A DNA stretch of 64,000 nucleotides from positions 49,461,880 to 49,525,879 of the forward strand of contig CM036197.1 in the NCBI GenBank assembly GCA_020631735.1, in the 5' to 3' direction. Made by a program: the position numbers and the translations under genes. Position 1 is the stretch's first letter. Each line of letters opens with the position of its first letter. Positions 10,838-22,688 of this stretch are shown one piece after another. Origin of the DNA: Saccharum officinarum (Eukaryota; Streptophyta; Magnoliopsida; Poales; Poaceae). Under the pieces are notes generated by a model that saw only the letters and a program-made list of their open reading frames with translations, did not search any database and was not told the DNA's origin.

Positions 10838-12289
10838 TCAACTAAGATTCCGAATCTCCTGCACTAACCCGTCCAAATCAGCGTAGGAGCTCCCGCCTGG
10901 CTTCACCGCCCGCGCGGCCTCCGCCGCGAGCTCCTTGGCGCGCGCCCTCACGTCGCGCCCCTTATCCCCGACCGCGTCGGCCAGCACGGTCGCCAGCTCA
11001 CCCGGGTCCGGCGCGGCGCGGAAGCCCCCCGCGCACGCGCGCACCGCGACGCGCGCCTCGTCCACGAGCAAGCGCGCGTTCACGAACTGGTCCGCCGTCA
11101 TCGGCCACGCCAGCATGGGCACCCCCCCGCGGCGGCCTCGAGCACCGAGTTCCAGCCGCAGTGCGTCATGAACCACCCCACCGCCGGGTGCCGCAGCGTC
11201 GCCAGCTGCGGCGCCCACCCGCGCACCACCATCCCGCGGTGCGCCTCCGCCGCGCGCGCCTCGAACGCTTCGGGGACGACGCCGCTGCTCCCGGCGCCCA
11301 CGACCCAGACGAACGGCACGGCGCTGCGCTCCAGCGCCTCGGCAGCGCCGCCGCTACGGCCGGGGTCAGCACCGCCTGGCTCCCGAACGACACGTACACG
11401 ACCGAGCCTTCCGGGAACGGGTCCAGCCACGCGCCGAGGCTGGCGGCCGCGACGGCCGCCTCCCCGCCGCGCGAGCCGGCGGCGTCCGCGTCAGGCGCCA
11501 CGGGGCCCACCGCCCAGACGCGCCTGAAGCCCAGGTCCTCGAGCGGCTGCTCCAGGTACCTCCCCTCCAGCGCCATGAACGAGTTGAACACGAACCCCAG
11601 CTCTCTTCCACGTTCCAGAGGATGTTCCGCCTCACCGACTCGCGGACCTGCTCGTCTTCTTCCCCGCCTTCCACGTACCACCTGTAAAGCATCGAGAGCT
11701 CTCTCCACTGGTACGCCGGCTCACCGGGGATCGCCGGGAACGTGACGACGCTGGACTCCTCGCCGCCGCCCTCGGAAGCAGCAGGCCGCCTCACCAGGCG
11801 GCGGAAGAGCGAGTGAGGGACGGCGGCGCCGATGACGCCGGACGGAGAGAACACGATGCCCGCGGCGCCGAGCTCGCGCGCGAGCGGCTGCGCCCACCCG
11901 CAGAAGAAGTCGGCGACGACGGCGACGATGGGGCCGTCGTCGGACGACGGGCGTGACCTGGCCCACGCGCGGACCGGCTCGCGGAGCGCGGTGAGCGCGT
12001 GGATGAAGACGGGGAAGTACTCCGGGGGGCAGCCCCTGACGCTCTCGAGACCCGGGGGTATAGACGAGTTGGAAGGGAACGGGAGGGTCAGCGGGCTGAC
12101 GGCGGCGGGGTGCGCCGCGAGGAGAGGCGAGAGCAGCGGGAGGTTGGCGGGCGAGGTGACGACGGTGAGGCGGAGGCCCCGCGCGGCGAGCACGGCGGCG
12201 AAGTCGAGGAGCGGCAGCGTGTGGCCCTGCGCGGGGAAGGGGACCACCAGCACGTGCGGCGCCGTGGTAGGTGCCGCTGCCGTCTCCAT
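10838..12289 (-). pseudogene. Family-1 UDP-glycosyltransferase (UGT89-like), three frameshifts
   Basis: An intronless plant UGT, which would move a sugar from a UDP-sugar onto a small acceptor such as a flavonoid in the cytosol. It starts at METAAAPTTAP (ATG at 12289) and has the N-terminal acceptor-domain motif VPFPAQGHTLPLLDFA with the catalytic-type histidine. The C-terminal PSPG donor-binding box runs from WAPQL through HCGWNS to the final D-Q pair near 11095. The reading frame shifts three times by one missing base: near 11594 (a CCCC run), near 11344, and in the C7 run at 11122-11128. The span is 1452 bp; three added bases give 1455, i.e. 485 codons, the normal length for the family. 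There are no nonsense codons or other damage. It is either a very recent pseudogene or an intact gene with base-calling errors. The UGT89 assignment rests on the N-terminal motif and is tentative; the acceptor is unknown. Confidence 0.85.
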
Positions 12290-12640
12290 GGCTTGATGCT
12301 TGGTGGCAGGTTCAGACGGAAGCCGTGAGGGATTGGCGCGCTTTGGTCGCTGGCAACAGGTGTGGCGGTAGTGCAAAATCGGACACGAGGAGAAGAGCTT
12401 ATTTTTATGGAGAAGAAATTCGGGGGTTGGTTGGTGGTTCCGTCGGGCTCACTTGGCGTGGTAGTTGGATCACGCTATTAGTTTTGCCCGGGCCACATAG
12501 AAGATGGGCCAAAGAAAGATATGATCCGTGACCCATCGGGCCCATTTGAAGCGAGTCGTCCTGCTGCTGCTCATCCATCTCCTCCACTCGTCGCCCTGCC
12601 CTGCGGGCTGCAGCTGCTCGTCCCTCGACGGCTCGACGGC
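12290..12640. promoter_or_regulatory. Shared promoter region between UGT (-) and CCB4 (+)
   Basis: About 350 bp separate the two start codons, which point away from each other. GGGCC/GGCCC motifs occur at about 12493-12500 (ATGGGCCA) and 12536-12545 (CGGGCCCATT), close to CCB4. Such site II-type motifs are bound by TCP factors and are common upstream of organelle-related housekeeping genes. The regulatory role is inferred. Confidence 0.5.
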
Positions 12641-14969
12641 ATGGAGTTGAGCAGAGGCATTGTCTCTGTCCCGCTCCGGCCGGTTTACTCGGGCCACGGC
12701 CGCTGCGGTCCTCCCTCCGGAGCGTTCTCACCGCCGCAGTTGTCTTCTACCGTGGTGGGTGTTCTCGTGCCCTTTGCTTTGTCCTCTTGTCTTCCACGGG
12801 GTTTGCAGGAAGTGCGCCGGCGCTGCATCAGCAGGGCGCTGCGGCCGCCGCAGCAGGAGTGGGTGGAGGGATGGGTCCGGCGCAACGACACGCTCGTGCG
12901 CGGCCTGCCCATCCTCGTCGGCGGCGCCTCCCTCGTCGCTGTGCTCCTCAACCGCGCCGTTTCTGGAATCGCCGCCGTTGCCGACGCCTCCAGGTATGCC
13001 TGTGCATGCAAACACCAGAATTGCTGCGATTTTGGTGTACTGATCATTAGTTCTATTTCCCCTGTAAACAGTTCGCAGTCGAGGGCTGACATATTGACCC
13101 TTGCTCTCTCCGTGACTGACATTCTTGCCGGCCTCGTTTGGTTATCCATCCGTCCGAAATCCATTTCTCCGGTCAGAATTGATATTTTGTACCACACATT
13201 TCTTGTATTCTGAATCGCATGTTCTGATGTCTTAGGCTGATTCCACAATTCTAAATGTGATCCTAGGTGGTTCCTAAAGGTGTCGAGTGTAAACGAGTTA
13301 GTCCGGGCGTGTCAAGTTTTGCTCTCCATGAACTACTTTGGTAAGTAATCTAGCGATGCACAGATTTCTTCTGATTTTACCATTCGAACACTGCATGCTT
13401 CAGAGTGATCCTGAATCATGATCCGGAAAATTTTCATATAATACGCCACTGCTAGATGATAGCCAAACTGACTGCCAGTTAAGTTTGAACTCTGAATACT
13501 TGCAATGCTGCATACATCTTTTTGGTGAGTGCTAGCTTTTGGGTAGTAAAATCTCACCTGATATACGGCTACGGGTGATAGCTCCTTTTGGTAACAATAG
13601 TCCACTGCCGTTCGAAGTAGGACTCTGAATAAATGCATACATCTTTCTAGATGAAGCAATGTTTTGGGGTATTTACTCTGAAAATCTCACCTAATGGGCC
13701 ACTAGCAGCTGACAGTGACAGGTCGTTCAAGTAATAGCCAACTGCGATTTGAGTTTGGACTCTGAATAATTGCGTGCACCTTTTAGCGAAAGTGCTGCTT
13801 TAGGGTGGTTGGTGATCGTGTGGTACTCTTCCTAATAAAACAGCCTGTCAATTATAATGCTGTACTAATTGAATATATCTGAGTTTACTAAACCTGTGGT
13901 GGTAACCATTAACTAGCTTATCATGCCATGACTTGTATGAATCCACGACTTCATATATGCAGTTTTACAAAGGTTTTATGTTGTGAAGCTAGCTATTCCT
14001 TATTTTTCTTACAAATAGGACATGGGATTCCCTCACTACTGCAACTTGTTGCAAATCACTGGTTATTGTGTATGGAGGTAATTGCGTTCTTCAAATCGGG
14101 GTTGCTGCGGGATCTCCAGAAGATGGTAATGCACTTAATGTGGATGCGCAAAAGTTCCTGCAAGGCACTCTTTACAAAAGTGCCATGGAATCCAAGAAGC
14201 GTGAGTACATCTTGTTGCTTGGAAGATTATTCCATTTGTTTTCAGAATCTTCACCATAGTCTTCTGGCAGAATCATATCTGGCAAATCTTGCTCTGTATC
14301 CTGGGAGGTCTGAATTGCCGTTCTTGCCTGCTAACACACAGGTGCTGATTCACTTTATTTTAGAGATATTGTTGCATTGAAGTATATATTTGAGCAATTG
14401 ATACTTGTTCTATGTCTCGATAGCTGATTTTTTTTTATCCTTGTGAAGAATAAAAGACAAAGGCACAATCTATTTACTTGTGAATCGAAATGTAGAACAA
14501 GTCTTATTTTATGTCCAGATAAGCATGATCCAAAAGCCGGATGGAGGGATTATCTGCAATATTTGGACCAAAGCATTCTAACATAGTTTATATTCTGTAG
14601 GCACTGATACTACAGCCAATTGGTGATAAAGGGATTGCAATTGTTGGTGGAGACACTATAAGAGGTTTCACTAATATTGATCAGGTATACCATTTACATA
14701 GGTTATGATATCTGCATTTAAGATTTTTGTGCAACTCCAGTTCATGTTTTTTCCCCTAAAATACGTTAGAAAATGTTCTGCTTTGTACCGAGAATTATGA
14801 ACTGTGCTACACTGCTACTGCTACCCATAGATGATAGCTTGTGCACTTTGAAGAACTTCAGTTTGCCATTGCAGAGTGACTTATCGTCCACTTGATCTTC
14901 CTTGCTTCCTTGCAGGCTTGGATCGCAATGATCGCAGACAAGCTGGATGCCACATTGTCTAAGTCTTAA
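12641..14969 (+). CDS. CCB4: Cofactor assembly of complex C subunit B 4 (CCB4), seven exons
   Basis: A chloroplast thylakoid protein needed to attach heme c(i) covalently to cytochrome b6 of the b6f complex, working with CCB1-CCB3. Exons: 12641-12993, 13072-13171, 13267-13340, 14019-14200, 14271-14341, 14601-14684, 14916-14969. All introns are GT-AG and the joined length is 918 bp (305 residues) with every phase matching. A transit-peptide-like N terminus precedes two hydrophobic segments, at residues about 89-105 (LPILVGGASLVAVLL) and about 125-144 (ILTLALSVTDILAGLVWLSI). A soluble domain follows with landmarks YGGNCVLQIG, SYLANLALYPGRSELPFLP and QPIGDKGIAIVGG, ending in a KLDATL tail. The first ATG is taken as the start. 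The segment of exon 1 around 12750-12810 stays in frame but could hide a very short intron. Confidence 0.93.
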
Positions 14970-15814
14970 AACGCTGGACTGCTTATTTGATGTTGGTTCA
15001 CCATCTCCTTGGTTCACCGTCTGTCCTCCTTCTCATGTGGACGCTGAACCAGAGCCTGCTAATCTATCCCTCATAGTCGTGCCAACTGTCAACAGTGGAT
15101 GTCTGGGTACTGCCGAATTGCTGAGACCAACCTGTTCTATTGGATTTCGGCCGTTTAGCCATCAGGTCCAGCAGAGTTTGATCACAACACTAGTAACCGA
15201 TTCTGAAAAGCAGATGGTTATCTGAAGCCTGAATGTCTAACAAGTGACAACACAGCCACAGTACATGGCTTCATTACATGTTCTCTTTTTTGAGTATGTA
15301 CAACCAAATATAAAAACGGTTTGTGTACTGTTACAGTAAATATGAGTAAATCACGCATAGTGCGTGTGATAACAAGTGTCAATAGCAATGTCCAGCTCGA
15401 GAAAACAAATTATGAAGCAAAATCCTTACCACAAAATAGCAGTCAAATCTGTTCAAACAAAATTCTCTGACAATAACTTACTTTCTGAACCACACACTCA
15501 ACTCCGTCAGTGTAATGGAATAAGCAAATGAACCCTAGCAGACAGTAAGTGGAAGATTAGCAATGTAGCAGAAACACGTAGCTTAACCAGAGCAGAGCAG
15601 CAACTAAGCATTGGAGATGAGGTAAACTGGCATGCTATCTGGTAAAGGAGCAAGGTTCCCCATGGTCAGAAGACCAGAACAGCCCTTCTTCAAAGGGGTT
15701 TCCCAAAGCCATGACCAAACACCTCACAATGACCTCTTCTCAAAGAGTACAGCATCACCAATCTCTCTGCATTCATTAGTAACAGGAATATCTCAGTATC
15801 GCTCACGAAGTAAT
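14970..15814. other. Convergent intergenic region between CCB4 and SDN
   Basis: Contains the 3' untranslated regions and polyadenylation signals of two genes that face each other. No coding region recognised; the frame at 14947-15225 overlaps the CCB4 end and is a shadow. An A/T-rich stretch occurs at about 15300-15480. Confidence 0.6.
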
Positions 15815-18800
15815 TCATTCCACCACTGACGCATTTTCCTTGTTTGCATGCTTTTTACTTCTCTTCTTCTTTTGCCGAACCCCCTCGGCATGATCTTTCT
15901 TTGGCTCTGGATCCTTAGTAGGCTCTGGTCTCTTCTTTGGCTCTGGATCCTCAGTATCTCTCACGGAGTTACTTCTCTTCTTTTTTGGCTGAACTCCCTC
16001 AGCATGCTCTTTCTTTGGCTCTGGATTCTCAGTAGGCTCTGGTCTCTTCTTTGGAACTTCGAGCTGTTTGGGCCAGGAATCATATACCATCTTCCGAACG
16101 TAGAAGCTCACGACATCTCCATTGTCACGCTTCAGCAGTACATGCTTTTGAAGTCTCCCACCTGAGTCCTGCATGTTTAAAGAGAAGGGTAAAGGGCAGA
16201 GGGTTAATAATCTATTGATGATATTTATAAACCAATAAGATGGTAAGCAAAAGCCATTATCAGTAGTGTATTTCCTCATATGTTCTAATATTCAATCGCA
16301 AAAATGATTCTGTGGTCCTTATATGTACCTTAGTCTTTTGGCCATCCAGTTCTTCAAATGCCTTCTCTACCTCATTTTTGTCATTGAATGAAATACACGT
16401 GGAATAAAATTCACCTCGTATTCTCGAATCAATCTGTTGAAAAGGAAAGAAGTGTTATTAAATAATTGCATAAAAACACACATATTTGGTGAACAAATAA
16501 AACTTTTAAGGCAACCTTGTCATCAATATTGGGGTTCCCAGAGAAAATTTTGCACAGCTCTTGGCAAGGCAGGTACACTGGAATTCTATGAGCAAGCAAC
16601 TTCACCACGTCAGATTCAGTTACCTAGGAAGTTATCACAAAGAAGTAAGGTGGCATCATCTATACTAATGGTGAGATTTGAACATCTTTTTTGCGCTTAC
16701 ACTACTTGCAGCAATTTCAATGGGGTCATTAAACCCATTCCTAAGCTTTGCAAGAACTAGATTCATCGCAGCTTCTGCATCCTTTAAACAATTATGTGGT
16801 TCTCCTTCTTCTCGAACAGAATACCCCAAAATAGCCTAGGAGGACAAAGAATCAACAGATTGAGGCATCATTCAAAGTTACATACAATGACATATCATTG
16901 AAAAGTAACCCCGCCAAAACAGAAGCAGAAAATATCCTACATATAGTTATATCAAGCACTATTGTGTACAAAACTCAGGGGAGAAATAGGGAAGACAAAG
17001 TGGGGTCGCAGTCACTATTCTGAACTAAGTTTTACCTGGCACCATCGGTCAAAACTTGTTCATCTCGAAAAAACAAAAGCAGATAAGAAGACAGATGATG
17101 TGCTGTGACTTTATGCCAATACCTTGCACAGACTATTTAAGGAAGGTGATGCAGTAGTTGGTAAATTTGCATACTTAAATATGTATGCTGTATCAATAAC
17201 TTGAGAGTAATCAATCTTTAAGGCTGCAAAAGAGAAAAGAATGAGACCAATTGAATTAAATGGTTGTAAAACAAAAAAGAAGCATGTTCAAGTAAACACA
17301 AAGTACACATCCGATTGATACATCAGATAGATCAGACACAAAATAAAAACCACACCTTACCGCATAAATCTCTATGTAAGCTATGGCCAATCAAAATATT
17401 TTCTTTGGATAACATTCTCTTCAGCGATTTCTAGAGAAGGAATATATAACTTCCATGAGATAATATTCAGAGAAAATGCTTAGATGTTAATTAAAGACAA
17501 TATACCTGAACATCAACTAATGATGATGTGACTCCTTCTAAATCCTTCTTAGATACACCAGTGATGTGTGTCCTATAGTCAGCAATAGCTTTCGAGGGGT
17601 TTACAAGTATGTCCAACTTAGCCTGGAAAAGAAAAAGGGAGAATTTGGTGAGACCTTAGAACAAAGATGGAAAGCTCTGACATGATTCACTGATTCATAG
17701 TCAAGAAATGCCAAGGAAATATGTAATGTGTAAGTTTTGACAGAAACTTTGTTGAATTCCTCTAACTTTACAGCAATGTGATAAGACTTTATTCTTATCA
17801 TTAATTAATGCACCAGATAGTTCCTTGAATCTTAACTACTTGTTCAAATAATGTACTACCTTGAGCTTGTTGTCTACAACACATACTCTGACCACAGCCT
17901 CTGTGCCATCATTGCAAAGGACCATCTCACAGTCAATTGCCAACATAGCACTTGAGCTCATTAAATTAGAGACTTCTCCTATCCGCAATACTTTCCACCC
18001 CTGAAAATACCAGTAATAGCTGGTTATGGATCAGTTTCATTGTTTTTATCGATTATATCAGACAAGCAATACAATATGGATACAAAATTGGTTCATCCAT
18101 CATGGAGATGAGAGTATAAATCAGTCATTTGTTTTAGAATTTCGACTAGCAAAAAGCATGCCTTTGTGAAGAGTACAAGACAAGGTGCAACTCTAGACAG
18201 AGTATTAGCAATCCTCTAAGATTACTGGACTCCACTGTTTAAGAATTCGTCACAAAATCATGAATAGGCTCTATCAAAGGAAGATCACCAAGGAAAGTAT
18301 ACAATCCAAAAAGGGCTTAATCATCATTCGTGGATTAACAGAAGCACAGTAAAGCTCATACCTCCTGGTATGATGGGAAGCAATAGTGTTTTCTGTACTC
18401 TGGGTGCTCCACCGTCAGCTGAACAAGTTTCTGCATTTAGCATGTACATCAATACAACTGTTGACCAACTGATGCTTGACACACAGGCATTAACCCTATT
18501 CAATGTAACGCAGAAATTCGAAAAAGGCATGATCTAGCATACACATTACCTGCTCGGGAGAAACTTCGTCAGGAAAATCAGTCATATACTGCTGAACAGC
18601 ACTTCTTTCCTTGTGACGCTTCACCAATTTGCCGAAGTACTGCAACCAGAACGTCGCGAGGTTTAAACTCTCAACACACCAGGGACCAAGCCGCTTATAG
18701 ACTACAGCAGCTGCCAGTGAATCCAGGCATGCTGAACTGAAGTCTGAAGAGGAAACAAAAGAGTAACCAACCTTCTGGAAATCCTTGGAGAAGGTTTGCA

Positions 18801-19064
18801 GGAAAGCGAGCAGCACATCCCTGGTGCGCTTCCTGGGGTCGCTCACCGACGCGCCAAACTTCCTGTCGTTCCGGGCCAGGAAATCCTTCCACCCGCCGTC
18901 ACAGCCTCTCAGGCCGTTCTTCTGCGTGAACCGCACCACCTCGACGAGCACCTGGCGCAGACCAAACGGGTGAGCGAAACGAGGAGGCCTGCCCGGTCGG
19001 GGGGCTGCTGGCGCGACGGCGATGCCCCTACCTCTTTCTCGGCGGCGGCGAGCCGCTTGGCCAT
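15815..19064 (-). CDS. SDN: Small RNA-degrading nuclease (SDN family), 12 exons
   Basis: A 3'-5' exoribonuclease of the DEDDh superfamily; Arabidopsis SDN1-3 degrade mature microRNAs. Exons on the minus strand: 19064-19032, 18951-18772, 18639-18550, 18430-18362, 18000-17860, 17622-17506, 17430-17361, 17223-17123, 16835-16701, 16623-16516, 16433-16329, 16168-15815. All boundaries are GT-AG and the joined CDS is 1503 bp (500 residues). The catalytic residues are all present: D147 and E149 in AIDCEM, D231 in IGHSLHRDLC, and H281 and D286 in PHNCLKDAEAAM. An RRM-like region follows at about 340-410 (GEFYSTCISF...AFEELDGQ). The last 80 residues are a basic tail of two imperfect PEPKK...HAEGV..KKKRS repeats, probably nuclear-targeting. 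The specific paralogue cannot be fixed without a tree. Confidence 0.92.
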
Positions 19065-19300
19065 CGGACGACTGCGCGGAGACAAGAAGCAGCGGGGGAC
19101 GGAGGCGGTAGTATCCGCGAGTGGTTGCTGCGGACCTGCGGTCGGCGGTGGTCTCGTGGCGGGCGGCTCGGGAAAACGGCCGGAGAAAACCCTTTCCCCA
19201 CCTAGGAGTGTAGCCGGGCCGAATGAATAGCACGGTTGACGGCGGGCCCATCGATGGTCCTTGACTCTTCGGCCCGAAGTTGAAGAAGCCCGCCTGGCTT
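19065..19300 (-). promoter_or_regulatory. Putative SDN promoter and 5' leader
   Basis: Directly upstream of the SDN start codon. It carries a telo-box-like AAACCCT at about 19187-19193 and a GGGCCCA site II-type motif at about 19241-19247, a combination frequent in promoters of growth-associated plant genes. No clear TATA box seen. Inference only. Confidence 0.4.
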
Positions 19301-20520
19301 GAAAACATGGGCTTTCCCTTCTTTTGACATGTGGGTGTTGGATTCGATCTGCAAAGTATTTTCGACCGATTTCTGCACTGGCCCAGCTAAACGAGAGGAG
19401 TTTGATTAATATTTTTTTCCAACAATAACAAACTCCGTGTGACTGTGACCATCAGCGGTAAGATTTGAGTTGGCGTTCCTGAATCCAGATTTTTTAAGCT
19501 CGGTTTTCTGTCCCGTGCCGTGTTGATGCTTCACAATTGAGTCAGCAGCGCTAGCGCGTAACGCTCTAGAGATCACGTTCAACGGGGGTAGGCAGGCGCT
19601 TGAGCTAACCAAACCCAGCCTCCGATCGATCAGCTCTGATGTCGTCAAATACACGATGACGTCAAGATCAAAATCAGATCGGAACGGATGGCGGCACCTC
19701 AAACACTAGACGCGTACGTATCCATCGATGTTTGCTTAAACTCGGGCGCGTGCGTGCTCATCATCATTACCAATTGTTAATGTGATGCTCGATCGAGCCT
19801 GGCCAGATAGCGGCGGGAAACAGTCGCCGCCGCCTGAAAGTCAGAGATGATCCCCTCAACAAGCCGTCGTCGAGCGCGTTCCCTAATCTCTAGCGTGGCT
19901 GGCATCCTCAGCGGAACGGTCAGCGCGGGCGCGCCGCAAGTCAGAACTCAGGGGATGCATGCATGCACGTCGTCAACTCGTCATATACTACAACCAAGTG
20001 CCAGGCTCTCATCGCGTCCGGTCCGTCCGCGCATGCAACATGCATGCGTGTTACGTTACGCACCTCAAGCTAGCTAGCTCAAAGTAGTGTACGCGAGACG
20101 ACAGAAAGAGAATGTTATCTCTGACATAAGCTAGGCTTATCTCCTGCGTCTTCACTATGAGCAAGCGTGCTTAGCGCCAACTAAAAATTTTTGCGGCAAA
20201 ATAAAAGATATTAAAAATGCTCGACCTTAGCCTAGGCACGGCACTCAACAGTTTGGATGGAAAAGAATGACTTGTTGTGCTTGCTGCTCTGTTTACACGG
20301 CCACGCCACGCGCGTGCATTTTTGTCGTCATAATAATGCTAGCTGAAGGTGAACAACGATCGGAGACCATGGCCCGTGCCACGTGTTTAAACCGCCTCCC
20401 TAGTCCCTTCTGCTGACGAAAGGGACTGGCTCGCCGTGGCGATGGTGTACGTCCCGTACGTGTCCCTCGTTTTTGTCGTGCAAAAGAACGGCTCCACATC
20501 ATCAAAACGAAAACATTTAG
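19301..20520. other. Intergenic, no gene recognised
   Basis: Sequence upstream of SDN with no sustained coding region. It contains clusters of GCATGC/CATGCATG near 19954-20050 and nothing else that I can name. Confidence 0.5.
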
Positions 20521-21155
20521 CGTGTTTTATTTGGCGATGGCTGATGTGTCGTACACACTCAAATGCAAACTTATCTTACGGCTTAGGGTCTCGAACTCTC
20601 AAAATACATTTTTAAATACTTATTAAACTTGTCTCGTGATGTCATCCATCAGGTCCCCAAACTCTCATAATGTGTTTCTAGGTACAAGAACTTGTCATGA
20701 GGTGGCATCTAGGTCTAGAACTCGCAAAACTTTATTTTTAGATCCTTGAACTTGTCATATTATATCAATTAGGTACAAACTAGCTCCAACTTGCCCACAT
20801 GTTTATCTCTAACACTCCATCTAAATGCTCTCTCCCACTTCTAGATACATCTCCATGCTCTCCCCCTTCCTCTCCGCGTTCCAATAATCTAGTGTGACAT
20901 TGTATCAGGGACTTGAAAATCTGGGATATGGATCCATGATTTTTATCTTACATTCACCGAAGCCAGGCCCGGTGGACACGCTTGATCGATTTGGCTACAC
21001 CATTGCATGCCCCTAGAGTATATCACTTTCCCACCATACACGGTCATGTAGGAGAGTCAGACAATCAATCACGTCTTTCCTCTAGCCTATATATGCACCT
21101 GCTGGTGATGTATCACGGATGCAAATAACCAAACACTCAACACTATCTGAATCAC
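20521..21155 (+). repeat. Repeat unit A, holding the empty insertion site
   Basis: About 635 bp that match the block at 21546-22486 joined to 42057-42265. Shared landmarks, in the same order, include 'ggcgatgg', 'ctagaactcgcaaaact', 'cccacatgtttatctcta', 'caataatctagtgt', 'atatggatccatgat', 'ccgaagccaggccc', 'cttgatcgatttggct' and 'gctatctgaatc' or close variants. Unit A reads straight through AGGCCCGGTGG at about 20965-20975, the point where unit B is split by the solo LTR. Confidence 0.8.
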
Positions 21156-21545
21156 TAATCCCAGCAAAGACCGGTCTAGTAGTGGGGCTTGGGGCAGGGG
21201 GCGGGGGGGAGGGGAGGGAGGGGGGCAAGCCCCCCTACCGCCGTTGAGCCTGTGGAGCCCCCCTAAGCCCCTCTATGAAGTTTCCACCATTGTTTGCTCT
21301 GAAGGAAGGGCTCTGAAGCACCATCGCGAGGTTGAAGACGCCTCATACGCAACTTTTGACCTTTTCTTCCCTCCTTTTATGCCTTCCCAACCTATTGGTG
21401 ATTAGGCCCAATCTCCCATCAGCCCACACAGACATGCAGTCACGGAAAGAGCCAGCACTCTCATCCCTTCCTTCTAACTCCCAAGTCACCCCAACCTTTA
21501 TCCCAGCGGCAACAGCAGCTGGTTGTATTATTAGCCTTGCTCTTA
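21156..21545. other. Spacer with a G-rich tract
   Basis: Holds an extremely G-rich stretch (about 21184-21226) followed at once by C-rich CCCCCC, which could fold as a hairpin or G-quadruplex. No gene recognised; the frame at 21332-21595 has no family features. Confidence 0.5.
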
Positions 21546-22486
21546 GGGTGTTTTTGTGTTGGCGATGGTTGTTGTGTCGTATAGAAAATGCCTAGCAGTC
21601 ATTAAACTTGTCTTGTGTCGTCACGTTCCTAAACTCTTAAAATGCACTTTTTAAGTACTTCAACCTGTCTTGTGGTGTCATCTAGGTTCCCAAACCCCCA
21701 AAATGTATTTCAGGGTACACGAACTTGTCTTGGGTGGGTGGCATCCAGGTCTAGAACTCGCAAAACTTCATTTTTAGGCCTTTGAACTTGTCACACTATA
21801 TCAATTAGCTACAAACGAGCTCCGACCCCGCCCACATGTTTATCTCTAGTGCACCATATAAATGCTCTCTCCCTCTTCTAGATCCACCTCTAGGCTCTCC
21901 CCTTCCTCTCGGCATTCCAATAATCTAGTGTTGCATCGTATCGTAGTAGTGGTGGTGGCAAGGCGAAAGCTACTGCTCCTTAGGCAAAAGATGTAGGCGA
22001 ACGATTGTTTTGCCTTTAAGTTCTTGCCCTGGTCAAGAATGAGGTGTGATCCAACCGTTATGGCACATGGCATTGTGATGCGAAGTAGATTGGGTCTAGT
22101 TGGATCTAACATATTATGACTATGACAAGTTCAAGGACCTGAATTACACACGGAGACAATTCCAGAGCCCTAAGAATAGCATTTTGGAAATTTAGGACCT
22201 ACATGACATAGAAAGACAAGTTCAAGAATCTAAAAATGTATTTGAAGAGTTTGGGGATCCGAATGATACCTGAGACAAGTTCAAGGATTGTCCATGTATT
22301 TTACTCTATGATATATATAGATTGAGTATGAAAGTTTAAAAAAACTTGTTTACTGAGGCTGCATGAACGGATATAGAAAAAATAAAAATTACTTAGTTGC
22401 CTAGATGACCGAATACAATATACCTAAATTGAAAGTCTGGCATATGGATCCATGATTCTCATCTTAAATTCGCCGAAGCCAGGCCC
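21546..22486 (+). repeat. Repeat unit B, left part, with a foldback element
   Basis: Matches unit A but carries about 480 extra bases (about 21940-22420). The left arm (about 21600-21930) contains staggered sub-repeats of the type 'aacttgtctt..gtc..ctaggt..ccaaa'. The same text occurs inverted at about 22120-22300 ('gacaagttcaaggac', 'aaaaatgtatttgaagagtttggggatcc'). This is a non-coding element with long inverted arms of Mutator-like or foldback style. It continues at 42057-42265 after the nested insertions. Confidence 0.65.
22482..22486 (+). repeat. Left target-site duplication of the outer solo LTR
   Basis: GGCCC, matched at 42057-42061 by GGCCG. The empty copy at 20966-20970 reads GGCCC, so the right copy probably mutated. 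Confidence 0.7.
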
Positions 22487-22688
22487 TATAACACCCCTAG
22501 TGTTACTTCACACATTTGCATGTGCAAAAGCATGGCATGAGCATGTGCATTCTTACTCATTCATGAGCATGAGCATTTTCCATGAAACATGTTACTACAA
22601 TAAGTGAAACATGCACTTTTAACTAATGAAACAATCTCATGAAACATGATGTTGCATACATGTTGATTCTATGTTTCTTGTGCCATGG

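Noticed and set aside
12660..13043. Alternative start frame (127 residues) for the + strand gene
   Set aside because: Only the frame from 12641 joins correctly by phase to the downstream CCB4 exons.
15815..16279. Separate 154-residue lysine-rich gene
   Set aside because: It is the last exon of the SDN gene; the part before 16168 is intron read-through.
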